Shown: positions 48,907-57,252 of the stretch, piece by piece
Layout of the letters: every line of letters begins with the position of its first letter
Position numbering within the stretch: position 1 is the first letter of the stretch
NCBI GenBank assembly: GCA_003216635.1
Contig: QCIO01000007.1
Location: 1 to 64,000 of the forward strand
From: Prochlorococcus sp. AG-402-L23
GTDB lineage: Bacteria; Cyanobacteriota; Cyanobacteriia; PCC-6307; Cyanobiaceae
Reading direction: 5' to 3'
DNA: 64,000 bases
The notes under the pieces: model-generated
The model's database searches: none
What the model was told of the DNA's origin: nothing
The model's input: the letters and a program-made list of their open reading frames with translations, nothing else
Translations under genes and position numbers: made by a program

Positions 48907-50122
48907 TCTCATCCCACCACTTAAACATAGATACAAGAACTTGATTGCTTAATTCCATTCCATGAGGATCACTTAAAAAGAATCTATTCCCCTTTTTTAA
49001 TAATAGTCCACTTTCAAGAAATCTTTCCCATTCTTCAAGTAATTTACTAAAGTTGCTTTCAAATTTTTTGTTTTCCCAGTTTTGTTCTTTAAACACTTCT
49101 TTGATATCTACACCCTCTTTGAGTCTTAATCCCAACATTATTTTCTCATCAAGTTCTTTATAGACAAACTCCTTATTAGTTAGGGATGAATCTAAATTAA
49201 GTTCGTATTGTCTAATTACCCATTCTTTATATTCTTTACTAACTCTTGGTCTAGTAAACTTCCCCCCCCAAGGTGAACTAGTAGAACCTTGACCAAAACT
49301 CCACCAGCCTAAACCACTCCAATAAACTCTATTATGTCTCGATTGATGACGCGGGAGACAATAGTTTGAGATTTCATATCTTGAATACCCTGAGTTTTTT
49401 AAAATTAGATGAGTTGATTCACTATTTCTAAAAGCTTCTTCATCACTTGGGAGTTTTAATTTTCCTAAATTAACTAATTTTTTAAAAACAGTGCCATTTT
49501 CAATATTTAGATCGTAAATAGATAGATGCGGTGGTGAAAATTTTATTGCTTTTTTTAAGTCATCTTGCCATTCTTTAAATCCACTCAGTGGCAAGTTTTG
49601 AATTAAATCTAAACTCCAGCTTTTTATTAACCCAGAATCATATTCTCTCTTCAACCACAAACAGGATTTTTCTGCATCTTCTCTGAGATGACGCCTTCCC
49701 GACTTTTGAAGTATCTGATTATTAAAACTTTGCACTCCGAGACTAAATCTATTTATCCCAGCATTTATGAATCCATAAAGATCTTCTTGAGTAAAACTAG
49801 CTGGATCAACCTCCATAGTAATTTCAGCACCATAATCAATTCCATAATTTTCTTTAAAAAGATCAATTAATTCTTTTATTTGGGTAGGATCTAAAATTGA
49901 TGGTGTACCACCTCCTACATAAATTGTCGATAGAGGTGATTTATGCTTAATTGACAATATTTCTTTATATAAAAAGTGCAAATAGTCTTTAACAGTCTTG
50001 CTTCCATAACCTTGTAAAGTTTCAACTTTATTTCCTAATGGAATAACTGCAAAATCACAATAAAAGCACCTTCTGTGGCAAAAAGGAATGTGCACATAAG
50101 CACTTCTTGGAAACTTATTCAT
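48899..50122 (-). CDS. hemW: Radical SAM protein HemW (coproporphyrinogen III oxidase-like)
   Basis: A 407-aa radical SAM protein with CHRRCFYC (Cys15, Cys19, Cys22). It has YVGGGTPSIL and GVQSFN of the HemN/HemW fold. HemW family members bind heme and are thought to chaperone heme rather than oxidise coproporphyrinogen; the two cannot be separated fully by sequence alone. It overlaps panB by 8 bp and is divergent from the PIN-TRAM gene. Confidence 0.88.
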   Translation of the reverse strand: MNKFPRSAYVHIPFCHRRCFYCDFAVIPLGNKVETLQGYGSKTVKDYLHFLYKEILSIKHKSPLSTIYVGGGTPSILDPTQIKELIDLFKENYGIDYGAEITMEVDPASFTQEDLYGFINAGINRFSLGVQSFNNQILQKSGRRHLREDAEKSCLWLKREYDSGLIKSWSLDLIQNLPLSGFKEWQDDLKKAIKFSPPHLSIYDLNIENGTVFKKLVNLGKLKLPSDEEAFRNSESTHLILKNSGYSRYEISNYCLPRHQSRHNRVYWSGLGWWSFGQGSTSSPWGGKFTRPRVSKEYKEWVIRQYELNLDSSLTNKEFVYKELDEKIMLGLRLKEGVDIKEVFKEQNWENKKFESNFSKLLEEWERFLESGLLLKKGNRFFLSDPHGMELSNQVLVSMFKWWDEIN

Positions 50123-50218
50123 AATCTAAATTCATTTTTAAGCCCCAAAAAAGTATTAAGGATCCAAAAAAATTAAATCCTTATTTACTCAATTAATAAA
50201 TCCTAGTAGATTATAGAT

Positions 50219-51328
50219 ATGACAGATATCTTAGTATTAATTTTATTTGTATTGTCTGGGGCTGCTTCAGGATGGCTTGGTGTTGATTTATTGCCAGTAG
50301 ACATACTTAAACAGGTATCTAATGTAGAGGGTTTTAGAATTGTTTTGGCAATAATAGGGTTTTTTGTAGGTTTAGCAGCTGGTTTTGTATTCCTTCAACT
50401 TAGAAAAACGTTTCTTGATCAAATAAGAACAATGCCAACGGACTTACTAATAAGTAGGTCTGTTGGATTAATTTTAGGATTACTTGTTGCTAATCTCCTA
50501 CTTGCTCCAATACTGTTAATTCCCTTCCCTAGAGAGGTTTTTTTCGCAAAACCATTAGCAGCTATATTAAGCAACATTTTCTTTGGTGTGCTTGGTTATA
50601 AGTTAGCAGATACCCACGGAAGGACATTATTGAGATTATTCAATCCAAATAATACTGATGCATATCTAGTTAATGAAGGGATCCTGCCTGCTGCAAGTCC
50701 AAAAATTCTAGATACAAGCGTAATTATTGATGGAAGAATCAATGGCCTATTAAGTTGCGGCTTATTGGAAGGGCAATTAATTGTTGCTCAAAGTGTAATT
50801 GACGAATTACAAACCTTAGCTGACTCAAGCAGTAATGAAAAAAGGTCGAAAGGAAGAAGAGGCCTTAAGTTATTAAAAGAATTAAGAGATTTATATGGGA
50901 GAAGACTTGTAATAAACCCAACAAAGTATGAAGGTAATGGGGTAGATGAAAAACTCTTGAAAATTACTGAGGATATGACAGGAACTTTAATTACAGCTGA
51001 TTATAATCTTTCTCAGATTGCTGAAGTTAAAGAATTAAAAGTTATGAATTTGAGTGATTTGGTTATTGCTTTAAGACCAGAAGTACAACCAGGAGAATCA
51101 CTTAATATAAAAATCGTGAGAGAAGGCAAAGAAAAAATGCAAGGTATTGGATATTTAGATGACGGCACAATGGTTGTTATTGATGAGGCAAAGAATTTTG
51201 TTGGAAGCAGATTAGATATTGTTATCACAGGAGCATTACAAACTCCCACAGGAAGAATGGTCTTTGGAAAACTAATAAATAATCCTGAGTCAAACAAATC
51301 TTTTAAATCACCAGCGACACAGGGCTAA
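50219..51328 (+). CDS. PIN-TRAM domain membrane protein (YacL-like)
   Basis: A 369-aa protein. Four TM helices occupy about residues 5-140, then a PIN nuclease-like domain (KILDTSVIIDGRI from about residue 160, with conserved acidic residues), and a C-terminal TRAM domain (about 290-350). This is the architecture of YacL-type membrane RNases. The target is unknown. It lies 31 bp upstream of clpR. Confidence 0.88.
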   Translation: MTDILVLILFVLSGAASGWLGVDLLPVDILKQVSNVEGFRIVLAIIGFFVGLAAGFVFLQLRKTFLDQIRTMPTDLLISRSVGLILGLLVANLLLAPILLIPFPREVFFAKPLAAILSNIFFGVLGYKLADTHGRTLLRLFNPNNTDAYLVNEGILPAASPKILDTSVIIDGRINGLLSCGLLEGQLIVAQSVIDELQTLADSSSNEKRSKGRRGLKLLKELRDLYGRRLVINPTKYEGNGVDEKLLKITEDMTGTLITADYNLSQIAEVKELKVMNLSDLVIALRPEVQPGESLNIKIVREGKEKMQGIGYLDDGTMVVIDEAKNFVGSRLDIVITGALQTPTGRMVFGKLINNPESNKSFKSPATQG

Positions 51329-51368
51329 ATCTAGCTAGAATCAGTTCAATCTTAATCTCGTGATACAA

Positions 51369-52031
51369 ATGACTGTATCTGCTCCTTATTACGGCGAAAA
51401 CACCGTTATGAGGACCCCACCCCCTGATCTCCCCTCTCTTTTACTGAAAGAGCGAATTGTTTATCTTGGTTTACCTCTATTTTCAGATGATGATGCGAAA
51501 AGACAACTAGGAATGGATGTTACTGAGCTAATCATTGCTCAACTTCTATATTTAGAGTTTGAGGATCCAGAAAAACCAATCTATTTCTATATCAATTCAA
51601 CTGGGACAAGTTGGTACACTGGTGACGCAGTTGGTTTTGAAACAGAGGCTTTCGCTATCTGCGATACAATAAGTTATATTAAGCCTCCAGTACATACAAT
51701 ATGTATTGGACAAGCAATGGGTACTGCTGCAGTTATTCTTTCATCTGGCACTAAGGGGCAAAGAGCCGCTCTTCCACATGCTTCTATTGTTTTGCATCAA
51801 CCTATAAGCGGAGCAAGAGGCCAAGCAACCGATATCCAAATAAGAGCTGAGGAAGTTTTGAAAAATAAAAAATCAATGCTGGAGATTTTATCTCGTAATA
51901 CTGGAAAGACTATCGAAGAACTCTCAAAAGACTCTGACAGAATGAGTTATCTAAACCCTCAAGAAGCCCTAAATTATGGAGTTATCGATAGAATACTTAC
52001 AAGTCAAAAAGATCTACCAAATAAAATTTAA
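51369..52031 (+). CDS. clpR: ClpR, catalytically inactive ClpP-like subunit
   Basis: A 220-aa ClpP paralogue; the assigned ATG (MTVSAP) is preceded in frame by a GTG at 51360. Alignment by eye to the neighbouring ClpP puts Gly where ClpP has the catalytic Ser (GQAMGTAA versus GLAASMGA), while His (LHQP) and Asp (VIDRI context) remain. This is the known ClpR type, which with ClpP3 forms the mixed cyanobacterial core. It is 24 bp upstream of clpP, so an operon is likely. Confidence 0.9.
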   Translation: MTVSAPYYGENTVMRTPPPDLPSLLLKERIVYLGLPLFSDDDAKRQLGMDVTELIIAQLLYLEFEDPEKPIYFYINSTGTSWYTGDAVGFETEAFAICDTISYIKPPVHTICIGQAMGTAAVILSSGTKGQRAALPHASIVLHQPISGARGQATDIQIRAEEVLKNKKSMLEILSRNTGKTIEELSKDSDRMSYLNPQEALNYGVIDRILTSQKDLPNKI

Positions 52032-52055
52032 CACTCACAAAACTATTTTAAAATC

Positions 52056-52667
52056 ATGCCAATAGGAACTCCAAGCGTGCCTTACAGACTTCCAGGAAGT
52101 CAATACGAAAGATGGGTCGACATATATACAAGACTAGGTGTTGAAAGAATTCTTTTTCTTGGACAAGAAGTGAATGATGGTATTGCTAATAGCCTTGTTG
52201 CACAAATGCTTTATTTAGATTCTGATGACAATTCCAAACCTATCTATCTGTATATAAATAGCCCAGGAGGATCAGTAACTGCTGGCTTGGCTATATATGA
52301 CACTATTAAATATGTAAAAAGTGATGTAGTAACCATATGCGTAGGCCTCGCAGCCTCCATGGGAGCATTCCTATTGGCCGCAGGTACGAAAGGTAAAAGA
52401 GTTGCTTTGCCCCACAGCAGAATAATGATTCATCAACCCTTAGGAGGGACATCTCAACGTCAAGCAAGTGATATTGAAATAGAAGCTAAGGAAATTTTAA
52501 GAATTAAAGATATGTTAAACATGTCTATGGCAGATATGACAGGCCAATCATTTGAGAAAATTGAAAAGGATACTGATAGAGATTATTTTCTAAGTGCGGA
52601 AGAAGCAAAAAATTATGGATTAATCGATAGAGTAATTACACATCCAAGCGAAGCAAATCAGTCCTAA
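52056..52667 (+). CDS. clpP: ATP-dependent Clp protease proteolytic subunit
   Basis: A 203-aa serine protease with an intact triad: Ser in LAASMGAF, His in MIHQPLGG, and Asp in the DRDYF segment. It pairs with the inactive ClpR encoded just upstream, as in the clpP3-clpR pair of other cyanobacteria. It degrades proteins with ClpC/ClpX. It is 109 bp before ilvC. Confidence 0.95.
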   Translation: MPIGTPSVPYRLPGSQYERWVDIYTRLGVERILFLGQEVNDGIANSLVAQMLYLDSDDNSKPIYLYINSPGGSVTAGLAIYDTIKYVKSDVVTICVGLAASMGAFLLAAGTKGKRVALPHSRIMIHQPLGGTSQRQASDIEIEAKEILRIKDMLNMSMADMTGQSFEKIEKDTDRDYFLSAEEAKNYGLIDRVITHPSEANQS

Positions 52668-52776
52668 ATTTCTAAATTAATATTTTAATTTTAATTTTTA
52701 AATTAATAATTTTTTTGGTTTATTGCCACCTTAATGTCTAAAATAATAACTATCAAATGCAAAGAAGCTACAACTA

Positions 52777-53766
52777 ATGACCCAACTCTTTTACGACACA
52801 GATGCAGATCTAAGTCTTTTAAATAATAAAACTATAGCGATTATTGGATATGGATCACAAGGTCATGCACATGCACTAAACCTTAAAGATAGCGGTATGG
52901 ATGTAATTGTTGGATTATATAAAGGAAGTAAGTCTGAAAGCAAAGCTATTAGCGATGGTCTTCAAGTTTTTAGCGTTTCTGAAGCCTGCGAAAAAGCAGA
53001 TTGGATTATGATTCTCCTCCCCGATGAGTTTCAGAAAGATGTTTACCTTAAAGAAATAGAACCAAACTTAAAAGAAGGAAAGATACTAAGTTTTGCTCAT
53101 GGCTTCAATATAAGATTCGGACTTATCAAACCTCCTAGTTTTGTGGATGTTGTAATGATTGCCCCAAAAGGACCTGGACACACTGTTCGTTGGGAATATC
53201 AGAATGGTCAAGGAGTTCCAGCACTGTTTGCAGTTGAGCAGGATTCTTCCGGAAGTGCAAGATCATTGGCAATGGCTTACGCTAAAGGGATTGGCGGAAC
53301 GAGAGCTGGGATTCTTGAAACAAACTTTAAAGAAGAAACAGAAACTGATTTATTTGGCGAACAAGCGGTTTTGTGCGGAGGATTATCAGAACTCGTTAAA
53401 TCAGGCTTCGAAACTCTTGTAGAGGCAGGATATCAGCCCGAACTTGCTTACTTCGAATGCCTACATGAAGTTAAACTTATTGTTGATTTAATGGTGAAGG
53501 GAGGCTTATCTCAAATGAGAGATTCCATTTCAAATACTGCAGAATATGGAGATTATGTAAGTGGTAAAAGACTTATCAATAGTGATACAAAGAAAGAAAT
53601 GCAGAAAATTCTAAAAGATATTCAAGATGGAACTTTCGCTAAGAATTTTGTGGAAGAATGCGATAAAAACAAACCCTTAATGACAAAATTAAGAGAAGAG
53701 AACTCAAAACATGAAATTGAGAAAGTAGGTAAAGGTCTGCGCTCGATGTTCAGTTGGCTGAAATAA
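52777..53766 (+). CDS. ilvC: Ketol-acid reductoisomerase
   Basis: A 329-aa class I enzyme of valine/isoleucine synthesis. The NADPH motif [12 protein letters not shown] is near residue 26, and it has PKGPGHTVR and [11 protein letters not shown] of the Mg-binding C-terminal domain. It overlaps cobD by 13 bp. The length is standard. Confidence 0.97.
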   Translation: MTQLFYDTDADLSLLNNKTIAIIGYGSQGHAHALNLKDSGMDVIVGLYKGSKSESKAISDGLQVFSVSEACEKADWIMILLPDEFQKDVYLKEIEPNLKEGKILSFAHGFNIRFGLIKPPSFVDVVMIAPKGPGHTVRWEYQNGQGVPALFAVEQDSSGSARSLAMAYAKGIGGTRAGILETNFKEETETDLFGEQAVLCGGLSELVKSGFETLVEAGYQPELAYFECLHEVKLIVDLMVKGGLSQMRDSISNTAEYGDYVSGKRLINSDTKKEMQKILKDIQDGTFAKNFVEECDKNKPLMTKLREENSKHEIEKVGKGLRSMFSWLK

Positions 53767-54779
53767 ATTTATTTTTAATATTCCTTGGATCGATTGGTTT
53801 TGATTTATTGATCGGCGATCCAAGATTCTTAATCCACCCTGTTCAAGTAATTGGCTTTTACATAAAAAAAATATCTGATTACCTCATAAATAATTTTGGA
53901 AAAAATAAAAATATATTGTTTTGGGGAGGTTTAATCGTAGCTATATCGACCATTGGAACAAGTTTTGGTTTAGGAAAATTGATAGAACTCAGTTATGTGC
54001 AATCAAGAAATAATTTTTTTGGTGGATTGTTAATTTTTTTTGGACTTTCAAGTTGTATTGCGACTAAAGGACTTATTTCAAGTGTAAAAGAGATTGCAGA
54101 GCTTATAGAACGCGAAGAAATTAATGACCAAAATAAGAGAATAATCAAAGAGAAGGTACAAAGGATAGTAAGTAGGGATGTAAGTTCATCTTCTTTAGAA
54201 CATCTTTTGAGATCAAGTACAGAGAGTCTTACCGAAAATTCTGTTGATGGAATATTTGGGCCATTATTTTGGATTTTTATTGGAATTTTTTTTATGAAAT
54301 TTTCAATTTTTCTGCCAGGGCCTTTATCACTTGGTTTTTCTTATAAAGCCATAAGTACATTAGATTCAATGATAGGTTACAAATATGATTATTTTAGATA
54401 TTTAGGTTTTTTTAGTGCAAAAATCGAAGATATTTTTACGTTTGTTCCTTCAAGATTAGTTTTAATCACATTACCTTTAGTTAGTCCCAAGATTAATGAG
54501 TATGGATCAGTCATAAAAAAAAGCTATCTTGATGGTAAAAAATATGATTCGCCTAATGCTGGAATTGCAGAAGCTATATTTGCTTATATTTCTGGTATAA
54601 AATTGGGTGGAAAAAGTAAATATAAAAATGAGATTATTGAAAAGCCAATAATCAATGCGAATGGAGATAATTGCACTAGAGAGAAAATTAAATTAATTTG
54701 TCAATTAATTTTGAGATTACAATTTTTATGGATAATAATTTTTGTCTTAATTTTTTTTATAATTTCGAATTTAATTTAA
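53754..54779 (+). CDS. cobD: Adenosylcobinamide-phosphate synthase (CobD/CbiB)
   Basis: A 341-aa integral membrane protein of late cobalamin synthesis. It has the CbiB segments [18 protein letters not shown] near the start, [22 protein letters not shown], and [21 protein letters not shown]. The start TTG lies in the ilvC 3' end. cobL is also in the window. It is 44 bp before the HLI gene. Confidence 0.94.
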   Translation: MAEINLFLIFLGSIGFDLLIGDPRFLIHPVQVIGFYIKKISDYLINNFGKNKNILFWGGLIVAISTIGTSFGLGKLIELSYVQSRNNFFGGLLIFFGLSSCIATKGLISSVKEIAELIEREEINDQNKRIIKEKVQRIVSRDVSSSSLEHLLRSSTESLTENSVDGIFGPLFWIFIGIFFMKFSIFLPGPLSLGFSYKAISTLDSMIGYKYDYFRYLGFFSAKIEDIFTFVPSRLVLITLPLVSPKINEYGSVIKKSYLDGKKYDSPNAGIAEAIFAYISGIKLGGKSKYKNEIIEKPIINANGDNCTREKIKLICQLILRLQFLWIIIFVLIFFIISNLI

Positions 54780-54823
54780 TAATAAATCAGTTTTAAAATT
54801 ACTAAAATAAATAAAAAAACTCT

Positions 54824-55069
54824 ATGCAAGAAAACGGCTCTCCAATAGAAAATCAAAATGATGATTTTACTAATAAATCGTCAACTGATAATGAATACTC
54901 AAAATGGGTAGACAATCAGGGAGATGAAGTAAAGAATGTTTTTGGATTTAATAGCAGTGCTGAACTTGTAAATGGTAGAGCAGCAATGATCGGATTCATA
55001 ATGCTCATATTAACCGAGTTAGTTTTTAGCGGCAGACCTGTTACTTCTTCAATTTTTGGTATTAATTAA
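54824..55069 (+). CDS. High-light-inducible (HLI) chlorophyll-binding-like protein
   Basis: An 81-aa protein. The polar N terminus (about 50 residues) is followed by a single Lhc-type helix with the motif ELVNGRAAMIGFIMLI (residues 47-62), a hallmark of HLI/SCP proteins. These bind chlorophyll/carotenoid and protect photosystem II assembly intermediates. There is 2 bp to the next gene. Confidence 0.95.
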   Translation: MQENGSPIENQNDDFTNKSSTDNEYSKWVDNQGDEVKNVFGFNSSAELVNGRAAMIGFIMLILTELVFSGRPVTSSIFGIN

Positions 55070-55071
55070 AA

Positions 55072-55284
55072 ATGGAAACAAAAAAATCTAATCCAATAAA
55101 AGTATTCTTATACATATCTGTATGGGTAATTATTTGGGGCACTTTAGGATCTTTGATCGATTTTCCTTTATATAAAAATAAAATTTACTTAGAAGGAAGC
55201 ATATATCAATATCTTACTTTCACAGTTACAGCGGTTGCTTCTATTATATCTGCAAAGTTTTTTTATAAGAAAATTGATTTATAA
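55072..55284 (+). CDS. Hypothetical membrane protein (70 aa)
   Basis: Two predicted TM helices (about residues 10-30 and 45-62) with basic ends. It starts 2 bp after the HLI stop, so coupling is likely, and the last 6 bp overlap the convergent 85-aa gene. The family is not recognised. Confidence 0.6.
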   Translation: METKKSNPIKVFLYISVWVIIWGTLGSLIDFPLYKNKIYLEGSIYQYLTFTVTAVASIISAKFFYKKIDL

Positions 55285-55536
55285 AAACTTATACCTAAAT
55301 TTCTTAATAATTTTTGCTGGTTCTTTACTTTCATTGGACTCGTAAAGTATCCACTGATGTGTCTCAGTATCATGATCACAGCCATAATTTCCAGATAGGT
55401 TATCGTAACTTGAAAGATATGAATGACAATTTTGGTCTGCCTCAAAAGCAGAGTCAAAACCTGTTAGAAAATATATCAAAAATAGAACAGTTATTAACAA
55501 AAAAAATACTTGATAAACTAAATTAACTACCTTCAT
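55279..55536 (-). CDS. Hypothetical small membrane protein (85 aa)
   Basis: An N-terminal TM helix (residues about 6-26) precedes a polar domain with two Cys. I prefer this frame over the 70-aa frame on the plus strand because it has a proper TM helix and balanced composition. The function is unknown. Confidence 0.5.
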   Translation of the reverse strand: MKVVNLVYQVFFLLITVLFLIYFLTGFDSAFEADQNCHSYLSSYDNLSGNYGCDHDTETHQWILYESNESKEPAKIIKKFRYKFL

Positions 55537-55593
55537 AAGATATTCTAAAATTTAAATATATCATCTAATAAAATTTTCGATCTAAAAATATAG

Positions 55594-55848
55594 CTAACGA
55601 CCAACATTAAATACAAAGTCATGGAATTCTTGATTCTTTAAATACAGGATGACTAGCAATACTAAAATCATATTTAAGCCTAATACTATTGATCCAAAAA
55701 TATTTATTTGTTTTTTACCTGGCAAAGTGTAAGTAAATTTCTTGCCTTTAAGAAAACCAGCTAAGCCTTTTTTTTCTTTTTTTGTTTCTTTTATTTGAGT
55801 ATTTTGAGTATTCTTCTTAACTTCATTATCAGAAAAACCTTTTACCAT
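55594..55848 (-). CDS. Hypothetical single-TM protein (84 aa)
   Basis: A charged N-terminal half rich in Lys and Asn is followed by a hydrophobic helix (INIFGSIVLGLNMILVLLVI, about residues 48-67) and a short tail. It lies between two other small genes on the same strand. The function is unknown. Confidence 0.5.
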   Translation of the reverse strand: MVKGFSDNEVKKNTQNTQIKETKKEKKGLAGFLKGKKFTYTLPGKKQINIFGSIVLGLNMILVLLVILYLKNQEFHDFVFNVGR

Positions 55849-55902
55849 TACAAATTAAATAACAGATTTATAATATTCCAAAAAAATAAATTATTTTAAT
55901 AA

Positions 55903-56214
55903 TTAACAATTTTTAATCACATATGGGGTCATTAATGAAATTCTCTCATTTGAGGAATTATTAAAATAATAAGCTTCAATAATTTCCGTTTGCAGCCCCA
56001 ATAAACTAGATTGACATTTGAATCTATTTTGGTCAAATACTACTAATTGAAGTTTTTCTATTTCCGAAACTAATTCTTTACATACTTGGGTTCGATAATC
56101 TTTAAAACAATCACTAGATTGTTTTAAAATCTTAGACTTTGTTGGTATTGTTTCTGCCATAAGGAAATTTGATGATAATAAAATTTTTAAGAATAAGATA
56201 GTTAAAAATTTCAT
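55903..56214 (-). CDS. Small secreted protein with four Cys (103 aa)
   Basis: An N-terminal signal peptide (MKFLTILFLKILLSSNFLMA) and four Cys in the mature part suggest disulfides in the periplasm or lumen. It has no recognised family. It is 135 bp beyond the hup stop, behind the hup terminator. Confidence 0.55.
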   Translation of the reverse strand: MKFLTILFLKILLSSNFLMAETIPTKSKILKQSSDCFKDYRTQVCKELVSEIEKLQLVVFDQNRFKCQSSLLGLQTEIIEAYYFNNSSNERISLMTPYVIKNC

Positions 56215-56291
56215 TAATTTTTAGGATTTAAAAATTTTGTATACTTCCGCAGGAGTTTTGGTCATTGAGCTAATTGCATTTTATTGCGATT

Positions 56292-56318
56292 AAAAAAAAG
56301 ATGCCCTAAAAGAGCACC
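56292..56318 (-). terminator. Rho-independent terminator of hup
   Basis: On the minus strand GGTGCTC pairs with GGGCATC (two G-U pairs) around a TTTTA loop and is followed by eight U. It lies just beyond the hup stop. Confidence 0.75.
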
Positions 56319-56349
56319 TTGTTATTAAGGGAAGAAATAGATTAAAAAA

Positions 56350-56625
56350 TTACCCTTGAACTCTATCCTTAAAAAGTTTACCTGCAGAGAATGTTGGAAC
56401 TCTTTTAGCAGGTATTGCTATTTTTTCGCCTGTCTTAGGGTTTAATCCCTGTCTTGCAGAACGATCTCTTGGTTCGAAAGAACCAAATCCTAGTAAAGAG
56501 ACTTTTTTGCCTTCCACTACTGAATCAACAATAGTTTCAATAGTTGCATCAACAACTAAAGAAACATCCGTTTTTGTGAGCTCTGTACGAGCTGCTACAA
56601 GATTTACTAAATCAGCTTTGTTCAT
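56350..56625 (-). CDS. hup: HU-family DNA-binding protein
   Basis: A 91-aa nucleoid protein. It has MNKADLVNLVAARTELTKTD and the HU arm segment FGSFEPRDRSARQGLNPKTGE. It is a single-gene transcript with a clear terminator. Upstream on its strand is the AT-rich 56626-57252 gap with a small TCGAG/CTCGA inverted repeat at 56670-56687. Confidence 0.96.
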   Translation of the reverse strand: MNKADLVNLVAARTELTKTDVSLVVDATIETIVDSVVEGKKVSLLGFGSFEPRDRSARQGLNPKTGEKIAIPAKRVPTFSAGKLFKDRVQG

Positions 56626-57252
56626 TGAAATTTAAATTAAAGCAAAGGTTTTAAAAAAAAAGATTTAAATCGAGTTTTAAACCTCGAACTTCCACATCAT
56701 ATGGAGCAAATACAAATACGGCAACCGAAAATGCCGGCGGCGCAAAGCTTTATACAAATTTTAGGGACATTTTTAGCAACATTTTTTTTTTTTTAGCCGC
56801 GCTTTTTTTATTTATAAAAAATAGACTCTTTATTTAGAGAACAGCAAAAAGCATTGGTGGCACTGGATTTAGCCTTAAAAAATCTAACTACATTTAGCAA
56901 AAGGGAAAAATGAGAAAGGGGGATTAATTTAAGAATTTGAGCTATTTATTATGTTTTATTAATTTTCAGATATATTTCCTTCTCATCACATGAAAAAGCA
57001 TAATTTGTATTTTGAAATCAAGAAAAATCTGGTTTTCTCCTTATTAAACTTTCTCTCTAAATCGTTTTATGCACTGAGTAGATCGATGAAGAAATTGTAA
57101 TTAATTAGGAAACTAATACTCTCCAAGATCTAATAGAGTTGATTTGTGAAGCCTTAAATTTGAGTTTTTTTTTTAATTTTGCATCTATTATTCAAATATC
57201 AGTAATTTAAATAAATTATCTCAATATTTAACTAATCAATGATAAAGAGAAA
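56626..57252. other. 627-bp intergenic region with a broken micro-gene candidate
   Basis: Divergent hup and the glgX-like gene flank this gap. It contains the frameshifted frame at 56701-56913, an inverted repeat TCGAG-8-CTCGA at 56670-56687 near the hup start, and a T10 stretch near 57166. I see no tRNA or recognisable ncRNA in the remaining part (56914-57252). Confidence 0.6.
56701..56913 (+). pseudogene. Probable frameshifted small membrane-protein gene
   Basis: An ATG frame (MEQIQIRQPKMPAAQS, then FIQILGTFLATFFFF) stops at TAG (56794) after a run of 13 T. Inserting one T restores LAALFLFIK as a TM extension. Removing one A from the A6 run near 56816 then joins IDSLFREQQKALVALDLALK and ends KREK at TGA (56911). 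The three pieces make a coherent protein of about 70 residues with one TM helix and a charged helix. The break at homopolymers could be real decay, slippage or assembly error. The family is not recognised. Confidence 0.4.

Noticed and set aside
55314-55526. 70-aa plus-strand frame opposite the 85-aa gene
   Set aside because: The minus-strand frame has a good TM helix and typical composition; this one looks like its antisense shadow.
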